Assembly: GCA_052085365.1 (NCBI GenBank)
Contig: JBQDFP010000002.1
Location: 210,027 to 274,026, forward strand
Direction: 5' to 3'
Source of the DNA: Canibacter sp052085365
GTDB lineage: Bacteria; Actinomycetota; Actinomycetes; Actinomycetales; Microbacteriaceae
DNA: 64,000 nt
In this document: piece after piece, positions 9,344 through 17,897 of the stretch
Layout of the letters: the number at the start of each line of letters is the position of its first letter
Position numbering within the stretch: the stretch's first letter is position 1
The notes under the pieces: generated by a model
Told to the model about the DNA's origin: nothing
What the model saw: the letters and a program-made list of their open reading frames with translations, nothing else
The model's database searches: none
Program-made: the position numbers and the translations under genes

Positions 9344-10294
9344 ATGGCTACTACGACGGCACCGAGCAGAGAGTTTGACAACATTATCAAACCTCTGCGT
9401 CGACCCGGGAGGTGGGTCAGCGCAATCGTTGTGCTGGTCCTCCTCGCCGCCTTCGTGCAAGCGATTGCAACGAACAAGAACATTGACTTTGCCACTATCG
9501 GCGAGTTCATGTTCAACTCTCGAATCCTTTCGGGTGTACAGCTCACGCTTCTGATCACCCTGATCTCAATGTCCTGCGCTGCCATACTTGCAGTGATCGT
9601 TGCAGCGATGAGAATGTCGGGTAACCCGGTTCTCGTCGTTGTGGCTGCGGTATATGTGTGGGGCTTTCGAGGGACTCCACTGCTTGTGCAGATCGTTATT
9701 TGGGGTTACTTCGGGCTGATCTTTGAATACATCACGATCGGTATCCCGTTCACCGACATTATCTTCTTTCAAGCACCCACAAACTCTCTGATTAACGCTC
9801 TCGTCGCCGGTATTATCGCGTTGACACTGAACGAGGCAGCGTATTCGTCAGAGATCGTGCGTTCAGGCATGCTCTCCGTAGACGAGGGTCAACGAGAAGC
9901 TGCGGCCTCACTCGGTATGAGCCCCGGCTACAGCTTCATGCACATTCTGTTGCCGCAGGCGATGCGTGTGATTATCCCGCCAATGGGTAACCAACTCATT
10001 TCAATGATTAAGAACACGTCACTGCTGTCGCTGATTGCTGTGCTTGAGCTCTACACCCAAGCAACACAGATTTCGGCGCAAAACCTGCGTCAGGTCGAAC
10101 TTTTGATCGTGGTCAGCATTTGGTACCTCGCGATCGTTTCGGTCCTGTCCGTACCGCAGCACTACCTCGAACGTCACTTCGGTAAGGGTGCGACGAAGAA
10201 CCAGCCGCAAACGCTGATTGAGAAAGCCAAAGAATACACAGGAAGTATTCAAATTCAGCGCGAGCGTAAACGAAAGGGACGAAGCAATGTCTGA
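9344..10294 (+). CDS. amino-acid ABC transporter permease
   Basis: A 316-residue HisM/GlnP-type permease. It is hydrophobic from residue about 25 with the family membrane layout, and carries the cytoplasmic EAA loop (EAAASLGMSPG, about residues 186-196) that contacts the ATPase. The segment LTLNEAAYSSEIVRSGMLSV is typical of polar amino-acid permeases. It is one permease type only, so the channel is probably a homodimer. It overlaps the ATPase gene by 8 nt, showing tight translational coupling. Confidence 0.93.
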   Translation: MATTTAPSREFDNIIKPLRRPGRWVSAIVVLVLLAAFVQAIATNKNIDFATIGEFMFNSRILSGVQLTLLITLISMSCAAILAVIVAAMRMSGNPVLVVVAAVYVWGFRGTPLLVQIVIWGYFGLIFEYITIGIPFTDIIFFQAPTNSLINALVAGIIALTLNEAAYSSEIVRSGMLSVDEGQREAAASLGMSPGYSFMHILLPQAMRVIIPPMGNQLISMIKNTSLLSLIAVLELYTQATQISAQNLRQVELLIVVSIWYLAIVSVLSVPQHYLERHFGKGATKNQPQTLIEKAKEYTGSIQIQRERKRKGRSNV

Positions 10295-11099
10295 TCAACA
10301 ACCTGTTGAGAATGCATCCGTCACCTCTGCGTTAGATGACAATGCTCTGGTGCAATTGCGAGGCGTGCGAAAACGATTCGGCCCGCTTGAAGTGCTCAAA
10401 GGCATCGATATGGATATTCATGCGGGAGAAGTGACCTGTCTGTTGGGCCCATCAGGTTCCGGGAAGTCAACGCTGCTGCGCTGCATCAACCACCTCGAGT
10501 CAATTAACGGCGGAAAAATAGTGGTTGATGGTGACCTTGTTGGTTACCGCGAAAAGAACGATGCGCTCCACGAACTGCATCCGCGGGAAGTGGCCAAGCA
10601 ACGCCGCAAAATTGGCATGGTATTTCAGCGGTTCAACCTGTTCCCACACAAGACGGCGCTTGGCAACATAATGGAAGCGCCAGTCGGGGTTGCTCACCGT
10701 CCGAGGAGTCAAGTGCGCAATGAAGCGAAGCAGCTGCTCGAAGAAGTGGGCCTTGCCGAGTGGGCGAACCACTACCCGGCGCAGCTTTCAGGCGGACAAC
10801 AGCAGCGTGTTGCCATCGCTCGAGCGCTCGCGATGAAACCGAAAATCATGCTGTTTGACGAACCAACAAGTGCGCTTGACCCGGAACTTGTGGGCGACGT
10901 ACTTGAGGTGATGCGAAAACTCGCAGAGTCGGGCACCACGATGGTCGTGGTGACGCACGAGATCGGCTTCGCTCGAAGCGTTGCCGACAATCTGGTGTTT
11001 ATGGATGACGGTGTCGTGGTTGAATCAGGCGACCCCGAGCAGATCATCTCAAACCCGCAAAGCCCGAGAACGCAAGGGTTCTTGAAGAGCGTCCTCTAA
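10287..11099 (+). CDS. amino-acid ABC transporter ATP-binding protein
   Basis: A 270-residue ATPase of the polar amino-acid uptake class (GlnQ-like). The Walker A motif GPSGSGKS lies at about residue 54, the Q-loop in MVFQRFNLFPH, the ABC signature LSGGQQQR at about 168, Walker B (MLFDEPTSALDPE) at about 188 and the H-loop in VVTHEIGFA. The ATG at 10287 is chosen over an in-frame upstream start at 10218 because AAAGGGA lies 7 nt before it and the ABC domain begins soon after. It is last in the operon and its stop overlaps the end of the converging sirtuin gene by 4 nt. Confidence 0.94.
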   Translation: MSDQQPVENASVTSALDDNALVQLRGVRKRFGPLEVLKGIDMDIHAGEVTCLLGPSGSGKSTLLRCINHLESINGGKIVVDGDLVGYREKNDALHELHPREVAKQRRKIGMVFQRFNLFPHKTALGNIMEAPVGVAHRPRSQVRNEAKQLLEEVGLAEWANHYPAQLSGGQQQRVAIARALAMKPKIMLFDEPTSALDPELVGDVLEVMRKLAESGTTMVVVTHEIGFARSVADNLVFMDDGVVVESGDPEQIISNPQSPRTQGFLKSVL

Positions 11100-11917
11100 G
11101 AAACATCCGGCGCGAGCTGCTGACACAGCGCATCGAGGGTTTCACTCGTGCCACCCTCGATGCGCAGGTGTGCCCGGCGGTCTGCGGCCGTCGGGCCACG
11201 GTTCACCACCGCGATCGGTAGATTTCGCTGCTCGGCACGATGCACTAAACGAACACCCGTGTTCACTGCGAGTGACGTACCCACGCAGAGCAACGCCTCA
11301 GCGTCTGCCACCTGTGCTTCCGCGGTTTGGAACACCTGCGGTGGCACGGTCTCGCCAAAATAAATCACGTCAGGCCGAAGTACCCCGTCGCACACCGAGC
11401 ATGACGGTACGTCGATGTGTTCATGATCGGTGACGATCGCATCACCATCGGGCGCAATTTCAGCGTGACGCTGCGCCCGAGCATATCCAGGGTTCAACTC
11501 ATCAAATCGTGCCAAAACACTGGTGCGTGATTCGTGCGAACCGCACACCACACAGCGAATGAGTGAGCCGTTTCCATGCAGCTCAGTGACCCGAGTAGAG
11601 CCGGCTTCTCGATGCAGATTATCCACATTTTGTGTAATCACCCCGGTTGTGAACCCGAGCTGTTCAAGCTTTGCGAGCGCACGGTGACCCGTGTTCGGTT
11701 CCACTTTGGACGCGCGCAAAGCGCCAATTCGTGCACCTGCCCAAAATCGGCGACGATAATTTTCGTCCCCCGTGAACTGGTTAATGTTCATCGGCGTGCG
11801 GGGCGGAGTGCCCGCGCCACGATAATCGGGGATTCCCGAGTCGGTGCTGATACCCGCGCCCGTCAGCACTGCGACTTTGCCGCACGCAAACAAGTCAGTC
11901 AAAGAAATAATCGCCAC
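11096..11917 (-). CDS. Sir2-family NAD-dependent protein deacylase
   Basis: A 273-residue sirtuin, removing acyl groups from lysine with consumption of NAD. The NAD-binding motif GAGISTDSGIPDYRG is at residues 20-34, QNVDNLH at 96-102 and the catalytic His in ELHGNG (about 114). Two zinc-binding pairs, CVVC (122-125) and CSVC (173-176), are intact, so the enzyme is probably active. The GIPDYRG form points to the class II (SIRT4-like) group common in actinobacteria. The start is GTG; AATAAT lies 6 nt upstream and could be a leaderless -10 box. The target proteins are unknown. Confidence 0.92.
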   Translation of the reverse strand: MAIISLTDLFACGKVAVLTGAGISTDSGIPDYRGAGTPPRTPMNINQFTGDENYRRRFWAGARIGALRASKVEPNTGHRALAKLEQLGFTTGVITQNVDNLHREAGSTRVTELHGNGSLIRCVVCGSHESRTSVLARFDELNPGYARAQRHAEIAPDGDAIVTDHEHIDVPSCSVCDGVLRPDVIYFGETVPPQVFQTAEAQVADAEALLCVGTSLAVNTGVRLVHRAEQRNLPIAVVNRGPTAADRRAHLRIEGGTSETLDALCQQLAPDVS

Positions 11918-11969
11918 GCATCCATTATTGCCGTCCCCGGTGAGTAAAGATTGATCGCAGACGAACGAC

Positions 11970-11975
11970 TAGACT
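11970..11975 (+). promoter_or_regulatory. -10 box (TAGACT) for leaderless pyrE mRNA
   Basis: TAGACT ends 7 nt before the ATG at 11983, with no Shine-Dalgarno between. Confidence 0.5.
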
Positions 11976-11982
11976 CGATTGC

Positions 11983-12537
11983 ATGACTTCCGCACGCACT
12001 CAACTCATTGAACTGATCACGAATGAGGCCGTATTCCACGGTGACTTCACCCTCACCAGTGGCAAAAAGGCGACGTACTATATCGATCTTCGAAAACTCA
12101 GTCTTGACCACCGAGCAGCACCGCTGATCGGTCAGGTCATGCTTGACCTGATTGGTGATATTGACGGAGTCGTCGCTGTTGGCGGGCTCACTATGGGAGC
12201 CGACCCGATCGCGTCAGCGATCATGCACCAGGGTGTTGCGCGTGGCAAAGTGTACGACTCGTTCGTCGTCCGAAAAGAACCTAAAGATCACGGTCGTGGA
12301 CGCCAAGTAGAAGGCCCCGACCTTGACGGCAAACGTGTCGTTGTGGTTGAAGACACCTCCACCACGGGCGGATCCCCGCTCCAAGCCATTGAAGCGCTCA
12401 AAAAAGTTGGTGCAGAAATTGCGGCGGTCGCGGTCGTAGTCGACCGTCAAGCTCCAGCTAAAGAACGTATCGAAAACGCGGGCTACGACTACCGTTTCGC
12501 AATCGGACTCGAAGATCTCGGTCTTGACCCGCAGTAG
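11983..12537 (+). CDS. pyrE: orotate phosphoribosyltransferase
   Basis: Transfers phosphoribose from PRPP to orotate, giving OMP in pyrimidine synthesis. The 184-residue product begins with the usual FTLTSGKKATYYIDLR stretch, contains GGLTMGADPI, the catalytic-loop Lys region (VRKEPKDHGRGRQVEG) and the PRPP-binding motif VVVVEDTSTTGGS at about residues 116-128. It overlaps the permease gene downstream by 14 nt. In many actinobacteria pyrE stands outside the main pyr operon, as here. Confidence 0.96.
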   Translation: MTSARTQLIELITNEAVFHGDFTLTSGKKATYYIDLRKLSLDHRAAPLIGQVMLDLIGDIDGVVAVGGLTMGADPIASAIMHQGVARGKVYDSFVVRKEPKDHGRGRQVEGPDLDGKRVVVVEDTSTTGGSPLQAIEALKKVGAEIAAVAVVVDRQAPAKERIENAGYDYRFAIGLEDLGLDPQ

Positions 12538-13309
12538 TCGTTCACCGATTAAATTCCTGTGCATCGGTCTCGCGGCCGGTGTCATGTCGGGACTCTTCGG
12601 TGTTGGCGGCGGCACGATTATTGTTCCGCTCTTGCTGTTCTGGGTCGGGATGGACCATCGAATTGCGGCTGGCACATCAGTTGCGGCGATTTTGCCAACC
12701 GCGATCGTCGGCACCGTCAGTTATGGCGTGCAGGGCAATATTGACTGGGTTGCCGCACTGTGTCTGGCAGCAGGAATGGTTGTGGGTGCACAGGTTGGTT
12801 CGTGGCTCCTGTCTCGCGTGTCACGAGATGTGCTGCAGATCGGATTCATGGGATTCCTGCTGATCGTGATTGTCAGCCTCTGGTTTATTGTTCCGCACCG
12901 TGACTCAGAGGTGGTGCTCACTTTCTGGTCGATTAGTTTTCTCGCGTTGACGGGGTTTGCAACGGGAATCCTGTCCGGGCTGCTCGGTGTCGGCGGCGGG
13001 GTAGTCGTAGTGCCGGTGCTCATGTTCTTCTTCGGAGCGAGCGACTTGATTGCGAAAGGCACCTCACTGGCTATGATGATTCCAGGTTCCGTGTCGGGCA
13101 CAGTCGGCAACCTGATACGACGGAATGTGGATCTTCGTGCATCAGCCATGGTCGGGCTGGCAGCGTGTGTGGCGATACCGTTCGCAACGATTCTCGCCGG
13201 TATTATCGACCCGTTTGTTGGAAACGTACTGTTTTCGCTCTACCTAGTGTTCGTGTTCGGGCAATTGCTGCAGAAACGAATCTCTGCCAAACGCCAACAG
13301 CGCGACTAG
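12524..13309 (+). CDS. TauE/SafE-family membrane permease
   Basis: A 261-residue integral membrane protein with about eight hydrophobic segments in two related halves. Each half starts with the family motif (GVGGGTIIVPLLLF near residue 24 and GVGGGVVVVPVLMF near 155). The family exports sulfite, sulfoacetate and related organosulfur anions, but most members have no known substrate. It starts with TTG inside the end of pyrE, so it is probably translated by coupling. Its end overlaps the converging HAD phosphatase gene by 4 nt. Confidence 0.88.
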   Translation: MTRSSRSPIKFLCIGLAAGVMSGLFGVGGGTIIVPLLLFWVGMDHRIAAGTSVAAILPTAIVGTVSYGVQGNIDWVAALCLAAGMVVGAQVGSWLLSRVSRDVLQIGFMGFLLIVIVSLWFIVPHRDSEVVLTFWSISFLALTGFATGILSGLLGVGGGVVVVPVLMFFFGASDLIAKGTSLAMMIPGSVSGTVGNLIRRNVDLRASAMVGLAACVAIPFATILAGIIDPFVGNVLFSLYLVFVFGQLLQKRISAKRQQRD

Positions 13310-14085
13310 GGGAGTAAGTCAGCGACCGAGTCAACAATTTCACTCGGACGAAACGGATACCGTTCGATTTCGGCATCGTCAGAAATGCCGGTGCGAACGA
13401 GAACGGTGTGGAGCCCCGCTTCCATGCCAGCAACAATGTCTGTATCCATGCGATCACCGATCATGACCGTGTTTTCAGAGTGCGCACCAATCTGATTGAG
13501 GGCAGACCGAAACATCATCGGGTTGGGTTTGCCGACAACGTAGGGTTCTTTCCCGGTTGCTTTCGTGATGAGTGCGTTAATTGCACCCGTGGCGGGCAGC
13601 GGCCCGTCGGGGCTCGGACCGGTCGCGTCTGGGTTCGTTGTAATAAATCGTGCGCCCTTATTAATAAGACGGATCGCTTTTGTGAGGGCGTTAAAACTGT
13701 AGTTTCGGGTTTCTCCTACGACCACAAAATCAGGGTCAGACTCGGTCATCACAAACCCGGCTTCATAGAGCGCGGTCAATAGCCCGGCCTCGCCAAGTGC
13801 GAACACGGTGCCGCCCGGGTTTTGAGCTTTTAAGAATGCAGCTGTTGCCAGTGCACTCGTCCAAATACGATCCTCGGGTACGTTAATGCCGGTTGCGCTG
13901 AGACGAGCGCTTAAATCACGCGCAGTAAAGATCGAGTTATTGGTGAGCACGAGATACTGCTGATTGGTGTCGCGCCAATGATCCAACAGTTCAGCAGCAC
14001 CAGCAATGGCGCGGTCTTCATGAACGAGCACCCCGTCCATGTCTGTCAACCAGCATTCGAAACGATCACGATTTACTTCGGTCAT
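13306..14085 (-). CDS. HAD-IIA family sugar/nucleotide phosphatase (NagD-like)
   Basis: A 259-residue HAD hydrolase. Motif I is DMDGV (Asp15 and Asp17), motif II is the LTNNS stretch, and motif III/IV includes KPNPMMFRSAL and MIGDRMDTDI, the typical NagD/4-nitrophenylphosphatase pattern. Such enzymes dephosphorylate small phosphorylated sugars or nucleotides in the cytosol; the physiological substrate is unknown. An AGGAGAAAG Shine-Dalgarno lies about 12 nt upstream of the ATG. The gene diverges from pgm. Confidence 0.9.
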   Translation of the reverse strand: MTEVNRDRFECWLTDMDGVLVHEDRAIAGAAELLDHWRDTNQQYLVLTNNSIFTARDLSARLSATGINVPEDRIWTSALATAAFLKAQNPGGTVFALGEAGLLTALYEAGFVMTESDPDFVVVGETRNYSFNALTKAIRLINKGARFITTNPDATGPSPDGPLPATGAINALITKATGKEPYVVGKPNPMMFRSALNQIGAHSENTVMIGDRMDTDIVAGMEAGLHTVLVRTGISDDAEIERYPFRPSEIVDSVADLLP

Positions 14086-14168
14086 TAACGCCCGCTTTCT
14101 CCTCTACCAATATCTTAGCGAAGCCGTGTTGGGTGAAATTGTGGCGAGTTGGTGCCAGACTGATAGGT

Positions 14169-15791
14169 ATGAGCGAACGCGCAGGAACCCCGGCCAGACC
14201 GGAAGATCTCGTCAATGTTGACGAACTTATAGCCGCCTACTATGACATCAAGCCTGACCCGACCGTGCCAGAACAGCGCGTGGTCTTCGGCACTTCAGGG
14301 CACCGAGGGTCATCGTTAGACGGAGCATTCAACGAAGCCCACATCGCGGCAGTCTCGCTTGCGGTCGCTGAATATCGTGCCGAGCAGGGCGTGACCGGGC
14401 CACTGTTTCTCGGGGCAGACACGCACCCCTTGTCTCAACCAGCTGAGCGCACCGCCCGCGCCGTACTCACAGCCGCGGGAGTGGACGTGCAGGTACCGGC
14501 GACGAATGATGACGAATATGTGCCGACACCGTCCCTCAGCCACGCGATTCTCGTGCATAACAGGGACCGTGAAGAAAATCTTGCCGACGGTGTGATTATT
14601 ACGCCAAGCCATAATCCGCCTCGAGACGGTGGTATTAAATACAATCCGACCCATGGCGGCCCGGCCGACGTTGATGCGACTGGGTGGATCGCGAAGCGTG
14701 CGAACGAGCTTCTCGAATCACGTGCAGAAATTCCACAAGACGGTGGTCCTTCAGTGTCGCACTTTGATTTCCTGGGGGACTATGTCGAAGACCTCGCAGA
14801 CGTTATTAATTTTGAAGCAATTCGTGAATCTGATCTACGTATTGCCGCGCATCCGCTCGGCGGTGCAAGCCAAAACTATTGGTCCGCGATACAGGACAGA
14901 TACGACATTGATCTGACCGTGGTCGGGCCCGGTATTGACCCGCAGTGGGCGTTTATGACGCTTGACTGGGACGGTAAAATTCGTATGGATCCATCGTCAG
15001 CCCACGCGATGGCGGGTGTTCTTGAATACCGTGACCAGTTTGATCTGGTCACCGGGAATGACGCTGATGCTGACCGTCACGGCATTGTGACTCGCGACGG
15101 TGGGCTCATGAATCCGAACCATTTTCTTGCCGTCGCCATTGACTACCTGCTCACGCATCGTCCTGACTGGCCAACCGATGCGAAAATTGGAAAGACGATC
15201 GTCTCTTCACGAATGATCGATCGCGTTGTGGCATCCCATGGACGAGAGCTATTTGAAGTGCCGGTCGGATTTAAATGGTTTGTGTCTGGATTGCTTGATG
15301 GCGGCACCGTATTTGGTGGCGAGGAGAGCGCAGGAGCCTCATTTGTGCGCTTTGACGGAACCGCCTGGAGCACTGATAAGGACGGCATCCTGTTGGCACT
15401 GCTTGCCGCTGAAATGTGGGCAGTTACCGGTAAATCACCTAGCGAACGCTATGTCGAACTGACTGAACAGTTTGGTGAACCCGCGTACGCACGCACCGAT
15501 TCGCCCGCAACAACTGAGCAGAAAGCGAAACTCGCCAAACTGTCACCCGACGATGTTGCTGCGACTGAACTTGCGGGCGAGCCAATCGTCGAAGTCCTCA
15601 CCCACGCGCCCGGCAACGGCGCAGCGATTGGTGGTTTGGTATTGCGGTCAGAAAGTGCGTGGTGTGCGATTCGACCCTCGGGTACTGAGGCGGTTATGAA
15701 GGTGTACGCAGAGTCGTTCCGTGGCGAAGACCATCTGGCACTTGTGCAGCAGGCCGCAGTTGAGATCTTGGGCAGTGCACTCGGCGAATAA
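14169..15791 (+). CDS. pgm: phosphoglucomutase (alpha-D-glucose phosphate-specific)
   Basis: Interconverts glucose 1-phosphate and glucose 6-phosphate, linking glycolysis to glycogen, trehalose and cell-wall sugar synthesis. The 540-residue product contains FGTSGHRGS near residue 38, the phosphoserine loop TPSHNPPRDGG (Ser about 147), the metal loop GNDADADRHG (about 296), the sugar loop GGEESAG and the phosphate-binding RPSGTEAVMK near the end. The ATG at 14169 is used because an upstream start at 14133 would add residues not seen in the family. Confidence 0.95.
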   Translation: MSERAGTPARPEDLVNVDELIAAYYDIKPDPTVPEQRVVFGTSGHRGSSLDGAFNEAHIAAVSLAVAEYRAEQGVTGPLFLGADTHPLSQPAERTARAVLTAAGVDVQVPATNDDEYVPTPSLSHAILVHNRDREENLADGVIITPSHNPPRDGGIKYNPTHGGPADVDATGWIAKRANELLESRAEIPQDGGPSVSHFDFLGDYVEDLADVINFEAIRESDLRIAAHPLGGASQNYWSAIQDRYDIDLTVVGPGIDPQWAFMTLDWDGKIRMDPSSAHAMAGVLEYRDQFDLVTGNDADADRHGIVTRDGGLMNPNHFLAVAIDYLLTHRPDWPTDAKIGKTIVSSRMIDRVVASHGRELFEVPVGFKWFVSGLLDGGTVFGGEESAGASFVRFDGTAWSTDKDGILLALLAAEMWAVTGKSPSERYVELTEQFGEPAYARTDSPATTEQKAKLAKLSPDDVAATELAGEPIVEVLTHAPGNGAAIGGLVLRSESAWCAIRPSGTEAVMKVYAESFRGEDHLALVQQAAVEILGSALGE

Positions 15792-15815
15792 TCGGAGAGA
15801 CACGACACTGACCCA

Positions 15816-15821
15816 TAAGAT
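15816..15821 (+). promoter_or_regulatory. -10 box (TAAGAT) for leaderless pheA mRNA
   Basis: TAAGAT ends 7 nt before the ATG at 15829; no Shine-Dalgarno is present. Confidence 0.5.
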
Positions 15822-15828
15822 AGAGGCT

Positions 15829-16761
15829 ATGACGCGCCGATACAGTTATCTCGGACCCGCCGGGACATTTACCGAAGCAGCTCTCAAACAAGTCCCTGAA
15901 GCTGAAGGTCAAGAGTGGAACGCCGTCGCAAATGTCGGCGAAGCGCTGCAAAGCGTCGTAGCGGGCGAAAGTGACGCCGCAATGATCGCCATCGAAAACT
16001 CGATCGATGGCGGGGTGACAGTTGCACAAGATGCGCTTGCGACACTGCCAAACCTGCAGATTATCGGCGAATATCTGGTCCCTGTAGATTTTGTTCTCGT
16101 TACCAGACCAGGGGTATCACTTGACGAGGTGAGCGTTATTGGCGCCCACCCGGTTGCCTACGCTCAGTGCCAACAGTGGCTCGACAAACATTTGCCCGGT
16201 CACGTGCATATGCAGGCGGCATCTAATGTGCAATCAGTGGCTGATCTCTTTGATGAAGTCTCGAATATAGATGCAGCGATCGCGCCGCCGTCCATTACCG
16301 ACCATTATGACGTTGAAGTGCACGCGGACCATGTTGCGGCAAACGAGCATGCCGTCACTCGCTTCGTGCTGGTCAGCACACGGCAGGCGGTGGGCGAGCC
16401 CAGCGGTCACGATAAAACCTCGTTGATTGCTGAACTGCCAGAAGACCGGTCGGGTGCGTTGCTTGAACTGCTCGAGCAGTTTGCGACCCGTGGCGTCAAC
16501 CTGACCTTGATCGCTTCTCGTCCCATCGGTGACCGGATGGGACGATACCGTTTTGTCATTGACGCGGAAGGGCATGCCAAAGATGAACGGGTGGCAGATG
16601 CGCTCCTCGGGCTCAAACGGTTCAGCCCGAAAGTGATCTTTTTAGGGTCATATCCGCGTGCCGACAAGATCGAGCCGGTGACACGTCCCGAAATGGACGA
16701 CACCGCATTTCGTGATGCACGCGATTGGCTTCGTGAAATCGTTACCGGAGAAGACGGCTAG
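15829..16761 (+). CDS. pheA: prephenate dehydratase
   Basis: Converts prephenate to phenylpyruvate, the committed step to phenylalanine. It is a stand-alone 310-residue enzyme without a chorismate mutase domain, as in most actinobacteria. The N-terminus YLGPAGTFTEAAL, the ENSIDGGV segment and the TRFVLV catalytic motif (about residue 176) define the PDT domain. Residues about 200-285 form an ACT domain (LLEQFATRGVNLTLIASRP) for feedback control by phenylalanine. The start at 15829 is supported by the beginning of the conserved domain and by the -10 box 7 nt upstream. pheA close to serS is a familiar arrangement in Corynebacterium and relatives. Confidence 0.95.
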   Translation: MTRRYSYLGPAGTFTEAALKQVPEAEGQEWNAVANVGEALQSVVAGESDAAMIAIENSIDGGVTVAQDALATLPNLQIIGEYLVPVDFVLVTRPGVSLDEVSVIGAHPVAYAQCQQWLDKHLPGHVHMQAASNVQSVADLFDEVSNIDAAIAPPSITDHYDVEVHADHVAANEHAVTRFVLVSTRQAVGEPSGHDKTSLIAELPEDRSGALLELLEQFATRGVNLTLIASRPIGDRMGRYRFVIDAEGHAKDERVADALLGLKRFSPKVIFLGSYPRADKIEPVTRPEMDDTAFRDARDWLREIVTGEDG

Positions 16762-16771
16762 ACTCCTCGGC

Positions 16772-17770
16772 TTACCAGAGCTTCGGTGTCCAATGCGGCA
16801 TCACCTTGAGTGTCAGCGCACCCGGATCGACGTGGCCACTGACTGCGACAGCCTCACCAAAATCATCACCATCAAGCTGCACTGCTTCAGGTTTCTCCAC
16901 CTGCAGGCTCATTTTTTCAACCTGACGATACGTCACGCTCTTCGCATCGTTCACTAGGTCGATAACGCGCCGGCCCGCACGCGAACGCCGCAGCACACCG
17001 TTCTCCCAACCGATCTTGTTAATAATGCGCAGCCATGAGAACGGCCCGAGCCGGCGCAACGGTTTCAGAGCAACCAGGTCAAGCTTGCCGTCATCCATTT
17101 TTGCGTCAGGAATGAGCAGCACTCCGCCTGGCAGAAGCCCGCAGTTGCCCATCATGACGGTGAACACACGTAACGACTTCGATCCACCATCATCAAGCGT
17201 GAAATTAATGCGCAGCGGACGTTCGCGCACAACCGTGCGCAGACCCGCGTCAACGTACGCGAGCCAGCCCACACGTTTCTTGAGTTTCTGGTTCGTTGCC
17301 GAAATCACGCGCGCGTCGATGCCCATACCCGCCAAGACCAGGAACACTTTCGAATCGACCGTTCCATCATCGCGAGTAATGTCAGCAACACCCAGATCGA
17401 TCTTGAAATGACGACCCGCAAAAGCGGCCTCAACCTGCTCGTCAACATCATTCAGGGGCAGACCAATATTTCGGGCGAGGAGGTTACCTGTGCCCTGCGG
17501 AATAATCGCAAGCGGAACCCCTGAACCGCGTAACACTTCGGCGACCGCACGCATTGTTCCATCACCACCCGATGCCAACACCACCGCAGCACCATCGTCG
17601 ATGGCACGCTGCGTTGCCGCGGCACCCGCGTCATCCGCGTCGGTTTTGTACCATTTCGTGGGTGCGAACCCTTCAGCGCCTTCGTGATAGGTCACCGCAT
17701 CAGCCAACGCGTCCACGTTGGTTTTCAACGGGTGGTACACGACGGCTGCGTGCGGACGGTCAGTGATCAT
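16772..17770 (-). CDS. diacylglycerol kinase family lipid kinase
   Basis: A 332-residue member of the DagK_cat family, which phosphorylates diacylglycerol, sphingoid bases or similar lipids at the membrane. The nucleotide-binding motif SGGDGTMRAV (about residues 65-75) and the PQGTGNLLARNIGLPL stretch (about 93-108) are both intact. In mycobacteria and corynebacteria such enzymes feed phosphatidic acid or phosphatidylinositol mannoside synthesis, but the acceptor here is not known. A -10 box (TACATT) lies 6 nt upstream of the ATG on the minus strand. It converges on pheA with a 10-nt gap. Confidence 0.9.
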   Translation of the reverse strand: MITDRPHAAVVYHPLKTNVDALADAVTYHEGAEGFAPTKWYKTDADDAGAAATQRAIDDGAAVVLASGGDGTMRAVAEVLRGSGVPLAIIPQGTGNLLARNIGLPLNDVDEQVEAAFAGRHFKIDLGVADITRDDGTVDSKVFLVLAGMGIDARVISATNQKLKKRVGWLAYVDAGLRTVVRERPLRINFTLDDGGSKSLRVFTVMMGNCGLLPGGVLLIPDAKMDDGKLDLVALKPLRRLGPFSWLRIINKIGWENGVLRRSRAGRRVIDLVNDAKSVTYRQVEKMSLQVEKPEAVQLDGDDFGEAVAVSGHVDPGALTLKVMPHWTPKLW

Positions 17771-17776
17771 GACACT

Positions 17777-17782
17777 AATGTA
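17777..17782 (-). promoter_or_regulatory. -10 box (TACATT) for leaderless lipid kinase mRNA
   Basis: On the minus strand TACATT lies exactly 6 nt before the ATG at 17770. Confidence 0.5.
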
Positions 17783-17884
17783 CCGAGTCGTGGCTGCTCA
17801 ACCGCCGAATGTTTGGCGACTTTATTCACACGTGTCGTGCCGAAGGGCACGAGCACAGCGATGCATAATGTCAGTGCTGCCAGA

Positions 17885-17890
17885 TAGACT
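17885..17890 (+). promoter_or_regulatory. -10 box (TAGACT) for leaderless serS mRNA
   Basis: TAGACT ends 7 nt before the GTG at 17898 and supports this start over longer in-frame alternatives upstream. Confidence 0.55.
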
Positions 17891-17897
17891 TGCGGTT

